A stretch of 45,044 nucleotides of DNA, taken from assembly GCA_905221605.1 (NCBI GenBank), contig CAJNDS010000988.1, positions 1-45,044 on the forward strand. The letters run 5' to 3'. How positions within the stretch are numbered: position 1 is the first letter of the stretch; each line of letters starts with the position of its first letter. Origin of the DNA: Symbiodinium natans (Eukaryota; Sar; Dinophyceae; Suessiales; Symbiodiniaceae). Below the pieces are notes generated by a model. The model was given only the letters and a program-made list of their open reading frames with translations, was not told where the DNA came from and made no database searches. The translations under genes and the position numbers were made by a program. This document shows positions 17,381 through 26,900 of this stretch, one piece after another.

Positions 17381-18733
17381 ATGGCCTTCTGTCTGGATTT
17401 GGCGCCGGATCATCTTAGGAAGATTCTTGGCTCTTCCATCCATACTTCGCCCTGCCTCTTCTCGTATGACAACAAATTCTGCACCGTGGAGTCCAGTATC
17501 GCCTTTTGCATTATGCAGCTGGCTGGCACGGTCTCCATTCGTGCACACTTGGATGCCGATGTAAAGTCCTCCGAATTGGTTGGGGCTGCTCTCCAGCTTA
17601 TCCACCGCTGTTGGTCCAAGGGACTTGCCCTCCAGTTAAGGGAGATAGATGGATGCGGATGCCTTGAGTGGCAGCAATGGGGGTTGCAAACTCTGCGCGC
17701 TATGGGTTCGGTGAGTGTGGCGTGGCATAATGTACTTGCTGGCCACATCGGGCAGGCGTATATAATTGCGCTCCCGGTAACATTGCATGCATCTTGCAGA
17801 ATTGCCACTACCACCCTGGGCAGCTACGAGGTGTTTTTTCTTCGGTTGAGCTCGCTGTCCTGTCTGCCTGTTTTCCGTCTTCATGCACCTCTTCTCGCAT
17901 ACCAAAGGTCACCTCCCACCCTGCTTGCTCGTGCCACCCACCATGGTTTTTGGCCTGGCGTTCTTAAACGCCCCTCTGGGCCCCTCCCAGCCGAGAATGG
18001 CACCGGTGCGCCACGAGTGCAAGAGTACCAGTTCACCACCCAAACGGCCTGCGCCTTTCACGAACAGGGTCTTGGTGCGACCTGTGCTTTCGTTGGCCAA
18101 ATCGCCACCTTCGTCCTCGTTGAAGTTGGACTCGAGTTTGGATGTATGCTCAAGTACACCATGTGTTGCTCACCCTACACGCACGGAGAGTGGTACCTCC
18201 TCGACTCTACCCAACTAGGCGCTGAACTTCTTCCGCTCCTCCTGGAAAACATGGCCTTCCGACTTGATCTCAATCTGGTGCAAATCCAAGTAGTTGTCCA
18301 GGGACTGACTTTTGCTGTCCCTCTAGTCAGCTTTCTTGTTGATTGGCCTGTTGGCACGGTCTTTATTGCTGTTGCCTTCCCCTCCTTTGAGCACATGGTA
18401 GAGGCGCATCCGGTCCTGGTAGGGTCTTACTTTAGTAGGCGCCTCTGTATTGTCAATCCGCCTGATGGGATGCTCCCTCTCAATCTCACAATCGATCCAA
18501 TGCTGCCGGTCCTAATGCTGCAAATACTAATTGTGCAACACATGCGGCAACGGAGTGGTTACCTTGAAAGTCGGGCTTTCGTACTTTGCGATGAACAGGG
18601 CTTTGTTGCGGACACGTGCACCAAAATCCAAACAGCGTTCCATGAGGATGCGAGGGTGCTTCTTAAGTACAAGTGCCTCACCTTCGAAGGTCACCTGTTT
18701 AGATTGGTCTCCGCCTCCCACAGCCTACTTTGA
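17381..18733 (+). CDS. hypothetical protein, VDWPVGT family, copy 1
   Basis: 450 residues from ATG 17381. Rich in Leu, Cys and His with alternating beta-like hydrophobics; no clear membrane helix. The C-terminal third is shared with the next ORF: Asp321 in LVDWPVGT, AHPVLVG, an NP-D turn, and MRQRSGYLESRAFVL from residue 388, 67 residues after the first box. An upstream GCM-x8-SP block also aligns. I do not recognise the family and propose no function. The ORF is long and clean, which argues for recent selection or recent insertion. Confidence 0.5.
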   Translation: MAFCLDLAPDHLRKILGSSIHTSPCLFSYDNKFCTVESSIAFCIMQLAGTVSIRAHLDADVKSSELVGAALQLIHRCWSKGLALQLREIDGCGCLEWQQWGLQTLRAMGSVSVAWHNVLAGHIGQAYIIALPVTLHASCRIATTTLGSYEVFFLRLSSLSCLPVFRLHAPLLAYQRSPPTLLARATHHGFWPGVLKRPSGPLPAENGTGAPRVQEYQFTTQTACAFHEQGLGATCAFVGQIATFVLVEVGLEFGCMLKYTMCCSPYTHGEWYLLDSTQLGAELLPLLLENMAFRLDLNLVQIQVVVQGLTFAVPLVSFLVDWPVGTVFIAVAFPSFEHMVEAHPVLVGSYFSRRLCIVNPPDGMLPLNLTIDPMLPVLMLQILIVQHMRQRSGYLESRAFVLCDEQGFVADTCTKIQTAFHEDARVLLKYKCLTFEGHLFRLVSASHSLL

Positions 18734-18896
18734 TGCTAGGACGGCTGGCTTTGCTGCATTGGTAACGCCTTCTTGCCGCCTTTTGGCTCACACTAGCGTA
18801 GTAGTGCTTTGGCTCATGGGAGTCTGAGGCTGCCCCGCGACGTCACTCTCCTGCCGCCACACTATACGACTCGTTGCCTTGCGGCCCAACTTGAGC

Positions 18897-20291
18897 ATGT
18901 CAACAGAGGAAGATTGCCTTGACAGCGACCCAAGGCAGCTTGAGTACGCCCGTACTCTTGCTCTGCCGCAAGCTCTGTCCTTGGATTTGTCCCCCGTGGC
19001 CTTGACGCTGGTCCTAGGCAATGACCCTCTAATTCCTCTTTGCGGAGGTGGAGAGGACCCTGTGCAAAGACTGACATCGTCAGTCGCGCAACGCCTTCTT
19101 GTGGATCTCTGCAACATCAAGGTTGTTCTTGCCCTGCCATTGCAGAGTGTTCATGGCACTGAAAATGCCGCTGATGCCTTCCAGGCTTGGCTTAGTTGGA
19201 GCATAAGACAAGAAATAAAGATCGGCCAGGTCTCGGACGGCTTAGACTTTCATTGGCACATGCTTCATTGGTGCCAATTGGCTATCCAGTCTGTGACCTG
19301 TCTTGCATCAGTTAATTCGCACTGGTTCCGACTTCTCTTGGAAGGTCTGAGGGGAATGTCCTTCTTTGCGATTCCCACGGGGGAACACGCCGGAGCGTTC
19401 TTTGGAGTCACGCCTCTTGACGAATGCACTTACGACGTCCATGCAGTTGGAGACTTCCCACTCGCGAGCCTCCGCTTCCTCCGACTGCGTTCACCGTTTA
19501 CAGCTGACTTTGCCAATCAAACTCCTGCAAGGCAGCTCCTGGGCGGGCGACTTGCTCATGAGCATCATTGGCCTGCCCAAATGGATTCTCCTCACCCGCA
19601 GGCAGAGGGCCACTGTGGCAGTCTATGGCCTCGCACACAGTCCACCTTGCAGCGTCACGTGCCTGCCCCTTGGTCAGTCCGTGAAGCAGCTTCTCGTTGT
19701 AGGGTAAGGTATGCTGGCCTTGTTGCCAATCTCACCCTTGTGCGCGTTACTCAACATCAAGGTTGTATGATTCAAATCGTTTGGTGCGTTGCCCCCTTTC
19801 GACAAGAAGCTCTTGAAGGGGATACTCTCCAACTTACCACTCAACTTTTCCCTGCCTTATGTGCTTTGTGCCCGAACCGCCTGCAGCCAGATCTCCTTGG
19901 GGTCTTCGCTGTTTCGCAACTTAGTCACCTACCTGTCCCTCCGTGCTGTGCCCTGGTAGATTGGCCGGTGGGCACACCGTTCACTGTATATGCCTACAAT
20001 GATCTCCTGGCTGTAAGGGCTGCGCATCCACCCGTCACTGTTGGCTGGCCGTCCTGGCACCTGCAGCTCCTCAACCCAAGCGATTGGAATGACCTACCTT
20101 GCCCTGTTTTGGCTTCTTGTAGCTGGCCTGTGTCCCTGTTGATGGTCAAATGCGTGCAAGCGATGAGAAAACGCAGTGGGCACCTCGAGTGTCGATCTTT
20201 TGTCCTGGCCTGCGTCGGCAGTACTCCGAGCTTTTGCTCCGAATGCAAACATACTTCTGAAAATGCAGTAGGGACCCCGCCCCTTCACTAA
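18897..20291 (+). CDS. hypothetical protein, VDWPVGT family, copy 2
   Basis: 464 residues from ATG 18897 (MSTEEDCLDSD). Paralogue of the preceding ORF: LVDWPVGT at Asp355, AHPPVTVG, LNPSDW, and MRKRSGHLECRSFVL from residue 423, 68 residues downstream as in copy 1. The block LRGMSFFAIPTGEHAGAFFG in the first half may match VLAGHIGQAYIIALPVTLHA of copy 1. Identity is low overall, so the duplication is old, while both frames remain open, which suggests constraint. Function unknown. Confidence 0.5.
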   Translation: MSTEEDCLDSDPRQLEYARTLALPQALSLDLSPVALTLVLGNDPLIPLCGGGEDPVQRLTSSVAQRLLVDLCNIKVVLALPLQSVHGTENAADAFQAWLSWSIRQEIKIGQVSDGLDFHWHMLHWCQLAIQSVTCLASVNSHWFRLLLEGLRGMSFFAIPTGEHAGAFFGVTPLDECTYDVHAVGDFPLASLRFLRLRSPFTADFANQTPARQLLGGRLAHEHHWPAQMDSPHPQAEGHCGSLWPRTQSTLQRHVPAPWSVREAASRCRVRYAGLVANLTLVRVTQHQGCMIQIVWCVAPFRQEALEGDTLQLTTQLFPALCALCPNRLQPDLLGVFAVSQLSHLPVPPCCALVDWPVGTPFTVYAYNDLLAVRAAHPPVTVGWPSWHLQLLNPSDWNDLPCPVLASCSWPVSLLMVKCVQAMRKRSGHLECRSFVLACVGSTPSFCSECKHTSENAVGTPPLH

Positions 20292-20468
20292 TGCTTGGCC
20301 TTGGAAGCATGAGGGTCTCGTTCTCCAGTTTCACACTGCTTTCGCGGTTTTGCATTCTAGGGAATGTGTTGGCGGGACTTTTTCATGGGTGCTGTGCAGT
20401 GCTGGCTCAGGTCAACTCTGTAGATCCGAGGTAGTCCACCGCCTTCCCCTCAGGAAGGCATCACTGAC

Positions 20469-21089
20469 ATGGTTGAGGCATCCAGCCCTCAAATCCATAT
20501 GGAACGTCTTGCTCCGCTGCTTGTGATTGTCTCGCAGTTGAGCCCTACGTCGGCCTACTGTAGGCCCGCCTCCAGGCACAGCGATAGACACCTTCACGAC
20601 TGCCCATTGGATGCATTGCGTTGTATCCTCTTTGATGCGTGCACTGTGTGCTTGAGCCTGTGGTTAATTATAGAGCCGCGCGAAGGCCTCTCCGAGCCTC
20701 CACAAGTGTACCTCTGGCGGCAACAACAGTCGAATTGGGGTTGTTGTTATACTCGCCTCCCTCACGTCGCTCCTGGAGTCGAGAATTATAGGGTTGCCCT
20801 CCCATCCCTGAGGGAAACCGCGAGAGTGGCTGCTGTTTGTCGGCGCTGGGGAGGTATCATCGGGGCTTGGGCATCGCGCAGGCGTTTTGTGACATCGACG
20901 TCAACCTTCGCCAGTACACAGCGTGTTGTGCCCGTCGTGCGTGTGAACTGCACCCATTTCAAATTGCAGCTTCATGTTACGGAATTGATGGACTTGGGTG
21001 TCGCGCGAATGCGAAACAATGCTATACTCTTCCCCTCCTCTAGCCAGGCTAGGACCCCAGTCACTGGGCAAGTGGAGGAGGACGGTTGA
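20469..21089 (+). CDS. hypothetical protein
   Basis: 206 residues from ATG 20469. The N-terminal half has Cys/His-rich stretches and a hydrophobic patch (CTVCLSLWLIIEP); the C-terminal half is basic with Ser/Thr. No motif is recognised. Placement on the same strand between other unknown ORFs is the main support; a chance ORF cannot be excluded. Confidence 0.3.
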   Translation: MVEASSPQIHMERLAPLLVIVSQLSPTSAYCRPASRHSDRHLHDCPLDALRCILFDACTVCLSLWLIIEPREGLSEPPQVYLWRQQQSNWGCCYTRLPHVAPGVENYRVALPSLRETARVAAVCRRWGGIIGAWASRRRFVTSTSTFASTQRVVPVVRVNCTHFKLQLHVTELMDLGVARMRNNAILFPSSSQARTPVTGQVEEDG

Positions 21090-21103
21090 GTTGCTCATGC
21101 CAC

Positions 21104-21123
21104 GTGAGTGCGCCCGCACTCAC
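21104..21123. repeat. perfect 9-bp-stem palindrome
   Basis: GTGAGTGCG, a CC spacer, then CGCACTCAC: a perfect 9-bp inverted repeat with a 2-nt centre. A variant with shared outer arms occurs at 21335-21357. Confidence 0.75.
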
Positions 21124-21334
21124 ACGGCGGTGTAGGAACCTGCATCTCTTCTCAAGGCAGTAGATCCATTTACGTTCTCTGTACAAGTTTGACGAGCAGT
21201 GACCCCTCACCGCAATTTCCGAGCAGGGGCTCGGTGAAGCGGCTCAGGAGCTCCCGTTCGGGTTGCTCCCTTGCTCCCGAGTATTACCTGCGGAGAATCT
21301 TGTGAGGGTGCGGGAGTGATTTGATGTTGGGTAC

Positions 21335-21357
21335 GTGAGTCGTGCGCCCGCACTCAC
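21335..21357. repeat. second copy of the GTGAG/CTCAC hairpin
   Basis: Shares the motif GTGAGT ... GCGCCCGCACTCAC with 21104-21123 but carries a 3-nt insertion in the left arm. The pair may be a protein-binding or end sequence of a mobile unit. Confidence 0.55.
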
Positions 21358-21521
21358 AGGCCCTAGTCCCCCGCATGGATTGACAGTTTGTTCCTGTGGC
21401 TCATAGCCCTCTCAGCCGCGAACATAAAATGGTATTACCTGCTAACTTGCCCCCTTGTTCTGTGCCGCCAGGGCTCACAGGAGCAGGCGCCCGCTTGCCC
21501 TCCCCGAACTAACTGCCCGGC

Positions 21522-22214
21522 ATGGCTGCTTCGTTGGTCATTGGTGGCAGCCTTTACACTGCTGTCAATGGAGATGGCGACAGTGACTGGGAAAGATGCT
21601 ACCCTTACGAACACCCGGAGATCTTTTCCAGCGAGCCCATCCTCGAAGGCCACGGCCACACTTGTAGTGCTGGCTGGATATCGCTCACCAAGCTCCTCGT
21701 ACTGCAAGGAATCCGCGATGCCTCGGCAGCCCAAGGACGTCCTAATCAACGGACCCTCGCCATGGTTGCTGCGGCCGAACTCGCGCACTCTGTTGGAGGT
21801 CATCGTGCCTGGCTTGCACACCACCTTCGAGATCTTTCGCAGGATTTGAGGAACGAGCTTGCCCAGGAGTACGGGGCGTTACTGGCTATGTTCAGACGTC
21901 CGCCTGGACCACAGCAGAATGCCCTTTTAGCCTGGGCCAGGCCAATCATTGTGCATCGCCAGGAAGATTTTCCAATTTACCTCATAAAAGCGCATTTGGA
22001 GCAGCATCTTTTGCTTGCATGGCGTTTCACTGCCGATAAAGTCAATTTGCTTTTGCAAGCGATGTCCGATGCTGTCCCCAATGATAATGCCGTCATTCTG
22101 GAGTGGGTAGCGTGCTTCCTCGATGAACGTATTGCTACCGACATTCTCGAGCATTTAGATGACGAGACCATGCATCTGCTTGAGGACAATCGGCATTCGG
22201 ATAGTGACATCTAA
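21522..22214 (+). CDS. hypothetical acidic helical protein
   Basis: 230 residues from ATG 21522. N-terminal ~60 residues are loop-like with Asp/Gly/His. Residues ~75-215 are strongly helical and amphipathic (for example DILEHLDDETMHLLED at the end). Ends in DSDI. No known motif. Same strand as its neighbours, with a 298-nt gap to the hydrolase-like gene. Confidence 0.4.
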   Translation: MAASLVIGGSLYTAVNGDGDSDWERCYPYEHPEIFSSEPILEGHGHTCSAGWISLTKLLVLQGIRDASAAQGRPNQRTLAMVAAAELAHSVGGHRAWLAHHLRDLSQDLRNELAQEYGALLAMFRRPPGPQQNALLAWARPIIVHRQEDFPIYLIKAHLEQHLLLAWRFTADKVNLLLQAMSDAVPNDNAVILEWVACFLDERIATDILEHLDDETMHLLEDNRHSDSDI

Positions 22215-22512
22215 CGCTGACCTTGTGCGAATACGGAACAAACGGCGGCCTAGTACATCGGTCGTTATCCATGGTCATGCGGCATTCCTGTAATGTCATG
22301 CTGTTGTCTTGACCGATTTGGAAAGTTGTAACCATTGATCATGTTATACTGCTGATGTAGTCTCCAACTGAAGGGAGCTGAGTCAGGGGAAGTTGGGAGC
22401 AAGCTTGTTGTTGTGTGACATTCTTTGCGCTGGACGGCACGGCTCTCAGGCAAGACTGCCCAGTCTTCCTCTACCTTGCCCCATCAATTGGGTAGGCTGC
22501 CTCTTCTTCGCC
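22215..22512 (+). other. intergenic stretch before the hydrolase-like gene
   Basis: 298 nt with no gene. The hydrolase frame is open from 22393 but has no ATG until 22513. Nothing regulatory is recognised. Confidence 0.35.
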
Positions 22513-23382
22513 ATGGCATTGCAAGAGCCCCTTGGCCTGGAGAACCTGCAGCCTCCTCCATTGGTCGCCCCTCCGCTCGTAGCTGGGCGTGAAAACACCT
22601 GGATTACGGCGAGCCATGGCAGTTCAACCCTCCCCTTTGTTGTATCCCGGCCGAGTGCGGATGCAGGGGAAGCCAACTCGATAGTGCTTCTCCTCCCTGG
22701 TTGTGGACATTTCTATGTGGAGAATATGCACCCACTGCCTTGGCAAGGGGCCATCGAGTATCTGTGGAGCAACCTGGCTTTCAAAAAGGCCGTCATTGCC
22801 TGCGCATGGCCTGTGGCGGGACAAGCAGGCTCACCGCCTGCCTGGATGCTGCCTGACGGTGCTGCCTGGACCAAGGCAGTGTATACAATGGAAATTCTAC
22901 CGCTCCTACTGGCCGTCCAACGTGATGCGAGCCCTCGCATCTCCTTGCCCACATATCTCATGGGCCTTGGCTCTGGAGGAACCATCACCTACCAGATTGC
23001 AATTTCCGAGGCCCATGCGACCTTCCGGGCTTGTGTTTGCATGGGCCCCATTAGGCTGCCTTCTTTGCTGCCAGCCCCCACGGGCGGGGAGACACGAATT
23101 TTAGTCTATGGCGGACGAAAGGACGTAGAGACCTTTCAGCACCACCTTCGGATGTGCTACTCGGTGCGGGGCAATCATCGCGTGCCTCCTGTCACAGAAG
23201 CCCTTTCCGAAGACTCACACTTTACCGCCTTCAAGGGCTACGGACGCACGCAGTACCCCTGGGCCCCCGGCCTCACAATCCGCCAGGTGGTTATCGGCAA
23301 GGACCCGGAGCATGTGGTGTGGCCTGCATTGCTGAGCGATCCTGATTGGCTGCTGGCGGACCATATCGAGCTCCCGGAGTAG
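22513..23382 (+). CDS. alpha/beta-hydrolase-like protein with altered nucleophile elbow
   Basis: 289 residues from ATG 22513 in a CCATGG context. Features of an alpha/beta-hydrolase: beta strand plus oxyanion-type loop SIVLLLPGCGHF, a mid-region strand-turn-helix YLMGLGSGGTITYQIA where the nucleophile elbow belongs, then a late strand RILVYGGRKD that could supply the acid, and SHFTAF near the expected histidine. The elbow reads GLGSGG instead of GxSxG, so the serine is displaced by one residue and activity is doubtful. Degenerate relics of this gene lie at 33.8-35.0 kb. The neighbouring 2008-residue protein has a second hydrolase-like segment with a regular elbow. Confidence 0.5.
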   Translation: MALQEPLGLENLQPPPLVAPPLVAGRENTWITASHGSSTLPFVVSRPSADAGEANSIVLLLPGCGHFYVENMHPLPWQGAIEYLWSNLAFKKAVIACAWPVAGQAGSPPAWMLPDGAAWTKAVYTMEILPLLLAVQRDASPRISLPTYLMGLGSGGTITYQIAISEAHATFRACVCMGPIRLPSLLPAPTGGETRILVYGGRKDVETFQHHLRMCYSVRGNHRVPPVTEALSEDSHFTAFKGYGRTQYPWAPGLTIRQVVIGKDPEHVVWPALLSDPDWLLADHIELPE

Positions 23383-23906
23383 TCGTCGGGGCAGGGTAGA
23401 GAGTGCCTTCCTTTTTCCATTTTAATCGATTTATGCGCGCCGGCCCTTGTGTTGCCGCTACAAACAGACCAGCAACCGAGGTACGCCTGCATTCTGGTGC
23501 TACTACTGTGCACGGACAAAGTAAAGGATGCCATCGTCTCCAGGTCATTGCTTTGTACATGCAGCACATTGCAGCCACAAGTAACAGCCACCTGCGATGA
23601 CACGCTGCACCCCTTTTCAGGTTGCGCGTTGGATGTGCCCTGGCTCAAGCTAAGGGTGGCTGGCTGACTGAACGAGGAACCCATTGTGTAGAGGGTTGTA
23701 ACGCTCCTGACTGGTTTTTTCTCGCCTTTCTGCTTCTTCTCTCCTGTGTGCTGTGCTTTTTGTTTGGTCCTCCCTTTCCTGGAGTCCCTCCCTTGTTTTT
23801 GTAAGGGCTTTCCAGGGATCTTGGTGTCTGGAGGTTGCCTCGTGGTTCTCCGCTGCCTGTGGGGTAGTCACATGAGTTTGGCCTGCCATGTTCGGTGAGT
23901 GATGCC
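23383..23906 (+). other. intergenic stretch with pyrimidine-rich tract
   Basis: 524 nt without a gene. From about 23709 to 23802 the plus strand is strongly T/C-rich (TTTTTTCTCGCC, CTTCTTCTC, CCCTCCCTTG), ~105 nt upstream of the next start codon. It resembles a polypyrimidine tract before a 3' splice or trans-splice acceptor; AG dinucleotides follow at 23804 and beyond. Confidence 0.35.
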
Positions 23907-26900
23907 ATGGAGTCGTATGCCTGTCAACCGTACGCGATCCGGGTTGGAGCGCAAGTGCTCCAAGTCCACGTTGCCAGGAGAGGGCAACTCACTGCACTTG
24001 CCACTTTAGGGACCAGTGATGTCGCAATGACCAGGCAGATGCAAGCCGGCGTCATCCTGCCTCACGAACTCGATGCTGCCGGTTGGTGCCGATACTTTCC
24101 GCCGGAAATACAACCCTTGTTGTGTCTGGACCATTCTGCCTTTTTGAGAAACAGCAACGCCGTCTGCTTCGCCCGGCAACCCACGGTTCGCTGTTTTCTC
24201 CTGCATGCATGGAGGCCAGGCATCGGCATCATGCCGCATAGCAGTGCCCTCATGGGGCGAGCGGTGTCCACGCACAGTGCTTTGCCTGGTGACGCGATAG
24301 ACCTTCCCCCTTGGGCGAGTGTTGTCACCGAACAAGGAGCGGGTAGGGAGACAGCCCTGTCTCCCGGGCCCTGGCAAACTCCATCACCTAATCCACCTAG
24401 GGTCTGCTGGCCGGATAATAGTCCTCGCCCTCCCATACCGCCGATTCCTCCACGTGTTGGAGAATACCCAGTGGGTGAGGTCAGTAGGATCGAGCCGCGA
24501 ATTCCACATGGGAGGCCACCTCCCGCGCCAGTTGCAGCCGACCTGCCACCTTGGCAGGTCCCTAGCCACCCAGGTCCACAGGTCCTTGCGGCGACCGCAA
24601 TGCAGGCTATATGCCAGCTTCGCACTCTCAGTGCTGACCATGCGCCGGGGCCTCAGGAGCCTGAGGATCTCGCGCAGGCACTAGAAAGTAATCAGAATTT
24701 CCCTGAGCCCACCCCTAGCGGCGTACTGCCATTGAAACTGGCCTCGGGAGCCATTTCCGGCGAACCGCCTGAGCCGCAAGGTCTCCACCCAGAGATTGAC
24801 TACAATGCATTACTCGGCTGCCTACTTCCACAGCTCCGGGCTGCTGAGTCCGCAGGAGGCCATGTCCTGCTCTTGGTCACGGATAGTCGCTGCTTCTTGT
24901 CTATTCCGCACTTCCCCTTTGTCCGGCATTTGGTAGCACGCATGCAGTGGGAAGGCCCGTTTAAGGAGAGGTGGTTTCCCAAGATAGCTTCTGTGCACTT
25001 TACGTGGGCGGGGCCCGAAATTCTGGCAGTCCTCAGAGTCCTTGCGCCAGGGGTGGTCTTGATGTTGCTTGACCATGACACCTTGTTCACTGCCAGGTGG
25101 GAAGCAGAAGAGCTGCGAAGGTTTGCAGTCCTCGATCTACTGCCCAATACCCTCTCGACGGAGTCACTGGGCAGCATGGAAGTCGAGACGGACGAGACAC
25201 AGCCCTGTGGCTCGCTTCCAGCCTCGCCGTGGAGTTGCTCGCCGGACGGGTCCATACCGTGTGGGGCCCGATCGCCAAACTCAATTGGCATGGTTTGTGC
25301 GTCCGAGGACCAGCTTGAAGCAAATGGGGGATTGGTCCTCTTCTACCCGAATGCTCCGGACGGCAAACATCCCCGGCCCCCTCGCTTCTGCATCCCTGGC
25401 AACGTCGCTAGTGCGGTGACCTCAATTGGTACTGCGTTGAGCCGAGCCCTGCAGCTAGTCATCATGCCCAGTGAAGTGCCCACTCCATTGCCTGGTATGC
25501 ATGAGCAGGTGCCGTTGGACCAGATCCATTATCGGCAATGTCTACGCAACACCCCTCTTGCCGGAACCACTGCTCACAAGCACTCTGACTTTGTGTTTGC
25601 GTGGGCACTTTTAGGAAGATACATACATGAGGTTGCGTGGAAAACGGCCGACCTTACTGCTGGCCGGCCAGAGCCAGACATCCAGTTTGGCGCCTCCCCA
25701 GTCAGGCAGGTCAGAGGGGTCAAAACATGGGGACAAGGCCCATATGAACAGGGATTTCTTCCCTTGCTCATGGGTTACGGCGGCTCGCACTCCCGTTTGG
25801 CAATCCTACCTGGTCCTGACTTATTCATGGCGAACCGATACGCCGAGGTTATACCCCCTCCTTTTGTGCATGGATATGGTGCCAAAGGCAAAAACATCTT
25901 GCCGCAGTGGGGGAGTGTGGTACGGCTGCCTACTCTACCCGAGTCGGTCTGGGGCAACGGGGACACCGTCCCTCTGTGGGCCTCTGTTGGGAAAAAGGGC
26001 AGTGGACCAGTGCGGCTCCAGCTCTTCCCTGGGGTCCTCATGTTTTGGAAGAAAGATGCCCTATCTTCCTGCAGGGCCACCCCGAAATGGCGCAGTCGAC
26101 CCAATACCCCAACTGGGCCGCTTGCTCTTCTTGCTGCCGCTGCGCATGCTTGGCTGGCCCAGGCGGATCTGCCGTGGCCTCTCTTCGCTGCAGACATAAA
26201 GGTCACGCCGTTGGGCCTCAGTCAATACTGGGATGATGGACTAGCCATGCGTGTGCAACAAGCCCTGGCAGCCTTTGCCTTTCCTGCCTACCAGTACCCG
26301 CCCTCAAAGCCTCACCTAACCCCCTCAGGGGAATGTCGGTCGCTCTTCATTAGCGGGATGAATGGGAAGGCCGAGAATACTCCCCCCACTGTGTCGGGTA
26401 GCATCATTCACACAGCCAATTCCTATGCACTCACTGGCTTAGAAATGGAAACAGTCCGGGACAACCAGGGCAAAAAGGTCCGATATGAGGACACACAACG
26501 CCCGTTGTTGCTTTCGACCAGCGGTAATGCCGCACATGCATTGTTGCTCCTGCCCCAAGCCGCCCAGCTATGGGCACGTGCTCTGTACCCTCAGGTCGAA
26601 GGATGCGGTCTGCCAGCGGCGGTTCGTGCTAGAATCAGCTCGGTAGAAGCCTCCCTGACAATGTGCCCTGCCCTGGCTCACTTGCACATGCCACATACTG
26701 CTGCGCTGACCGCTCTGCATGTGGGCCTCGCCGCGGGTAGAGCTGGCGAGTGCAAACTGTGCGTTACGGGTTTCTCTGCTGGGTCGTATACGGGCGCTGC
26801 TGTGGCTATCGCTTGGCATGAGCGCCAAAAGCTTCCTGACTGCAAGGGCGATTTTGTCCACATCAAGGCACGTTTGGGCGGCGTTGCCATGCCACGGGCC

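Larger units (their letters stand above)
21090..21521 (+). other. non-coding stretch with two related hairpins
   Basis: 432 nt without a gene. It contains two related inverted repeats described separately, about 230 nt apart, each followed by ACxxGxCxG-like sequence. The segment between them is mixed and G-rich near 21300-21330. Confidence 0.4.

Noticed and set aside
18768-18800. CCTTTTGGCTCA, resembling part of the dinoflagellate spliced leader
   Set aside because: Only about 10-12 nt match, with a missing base, and no further leader sequence. GGCTCAAG octamers also occur at several unrelated places, so chance is likely.
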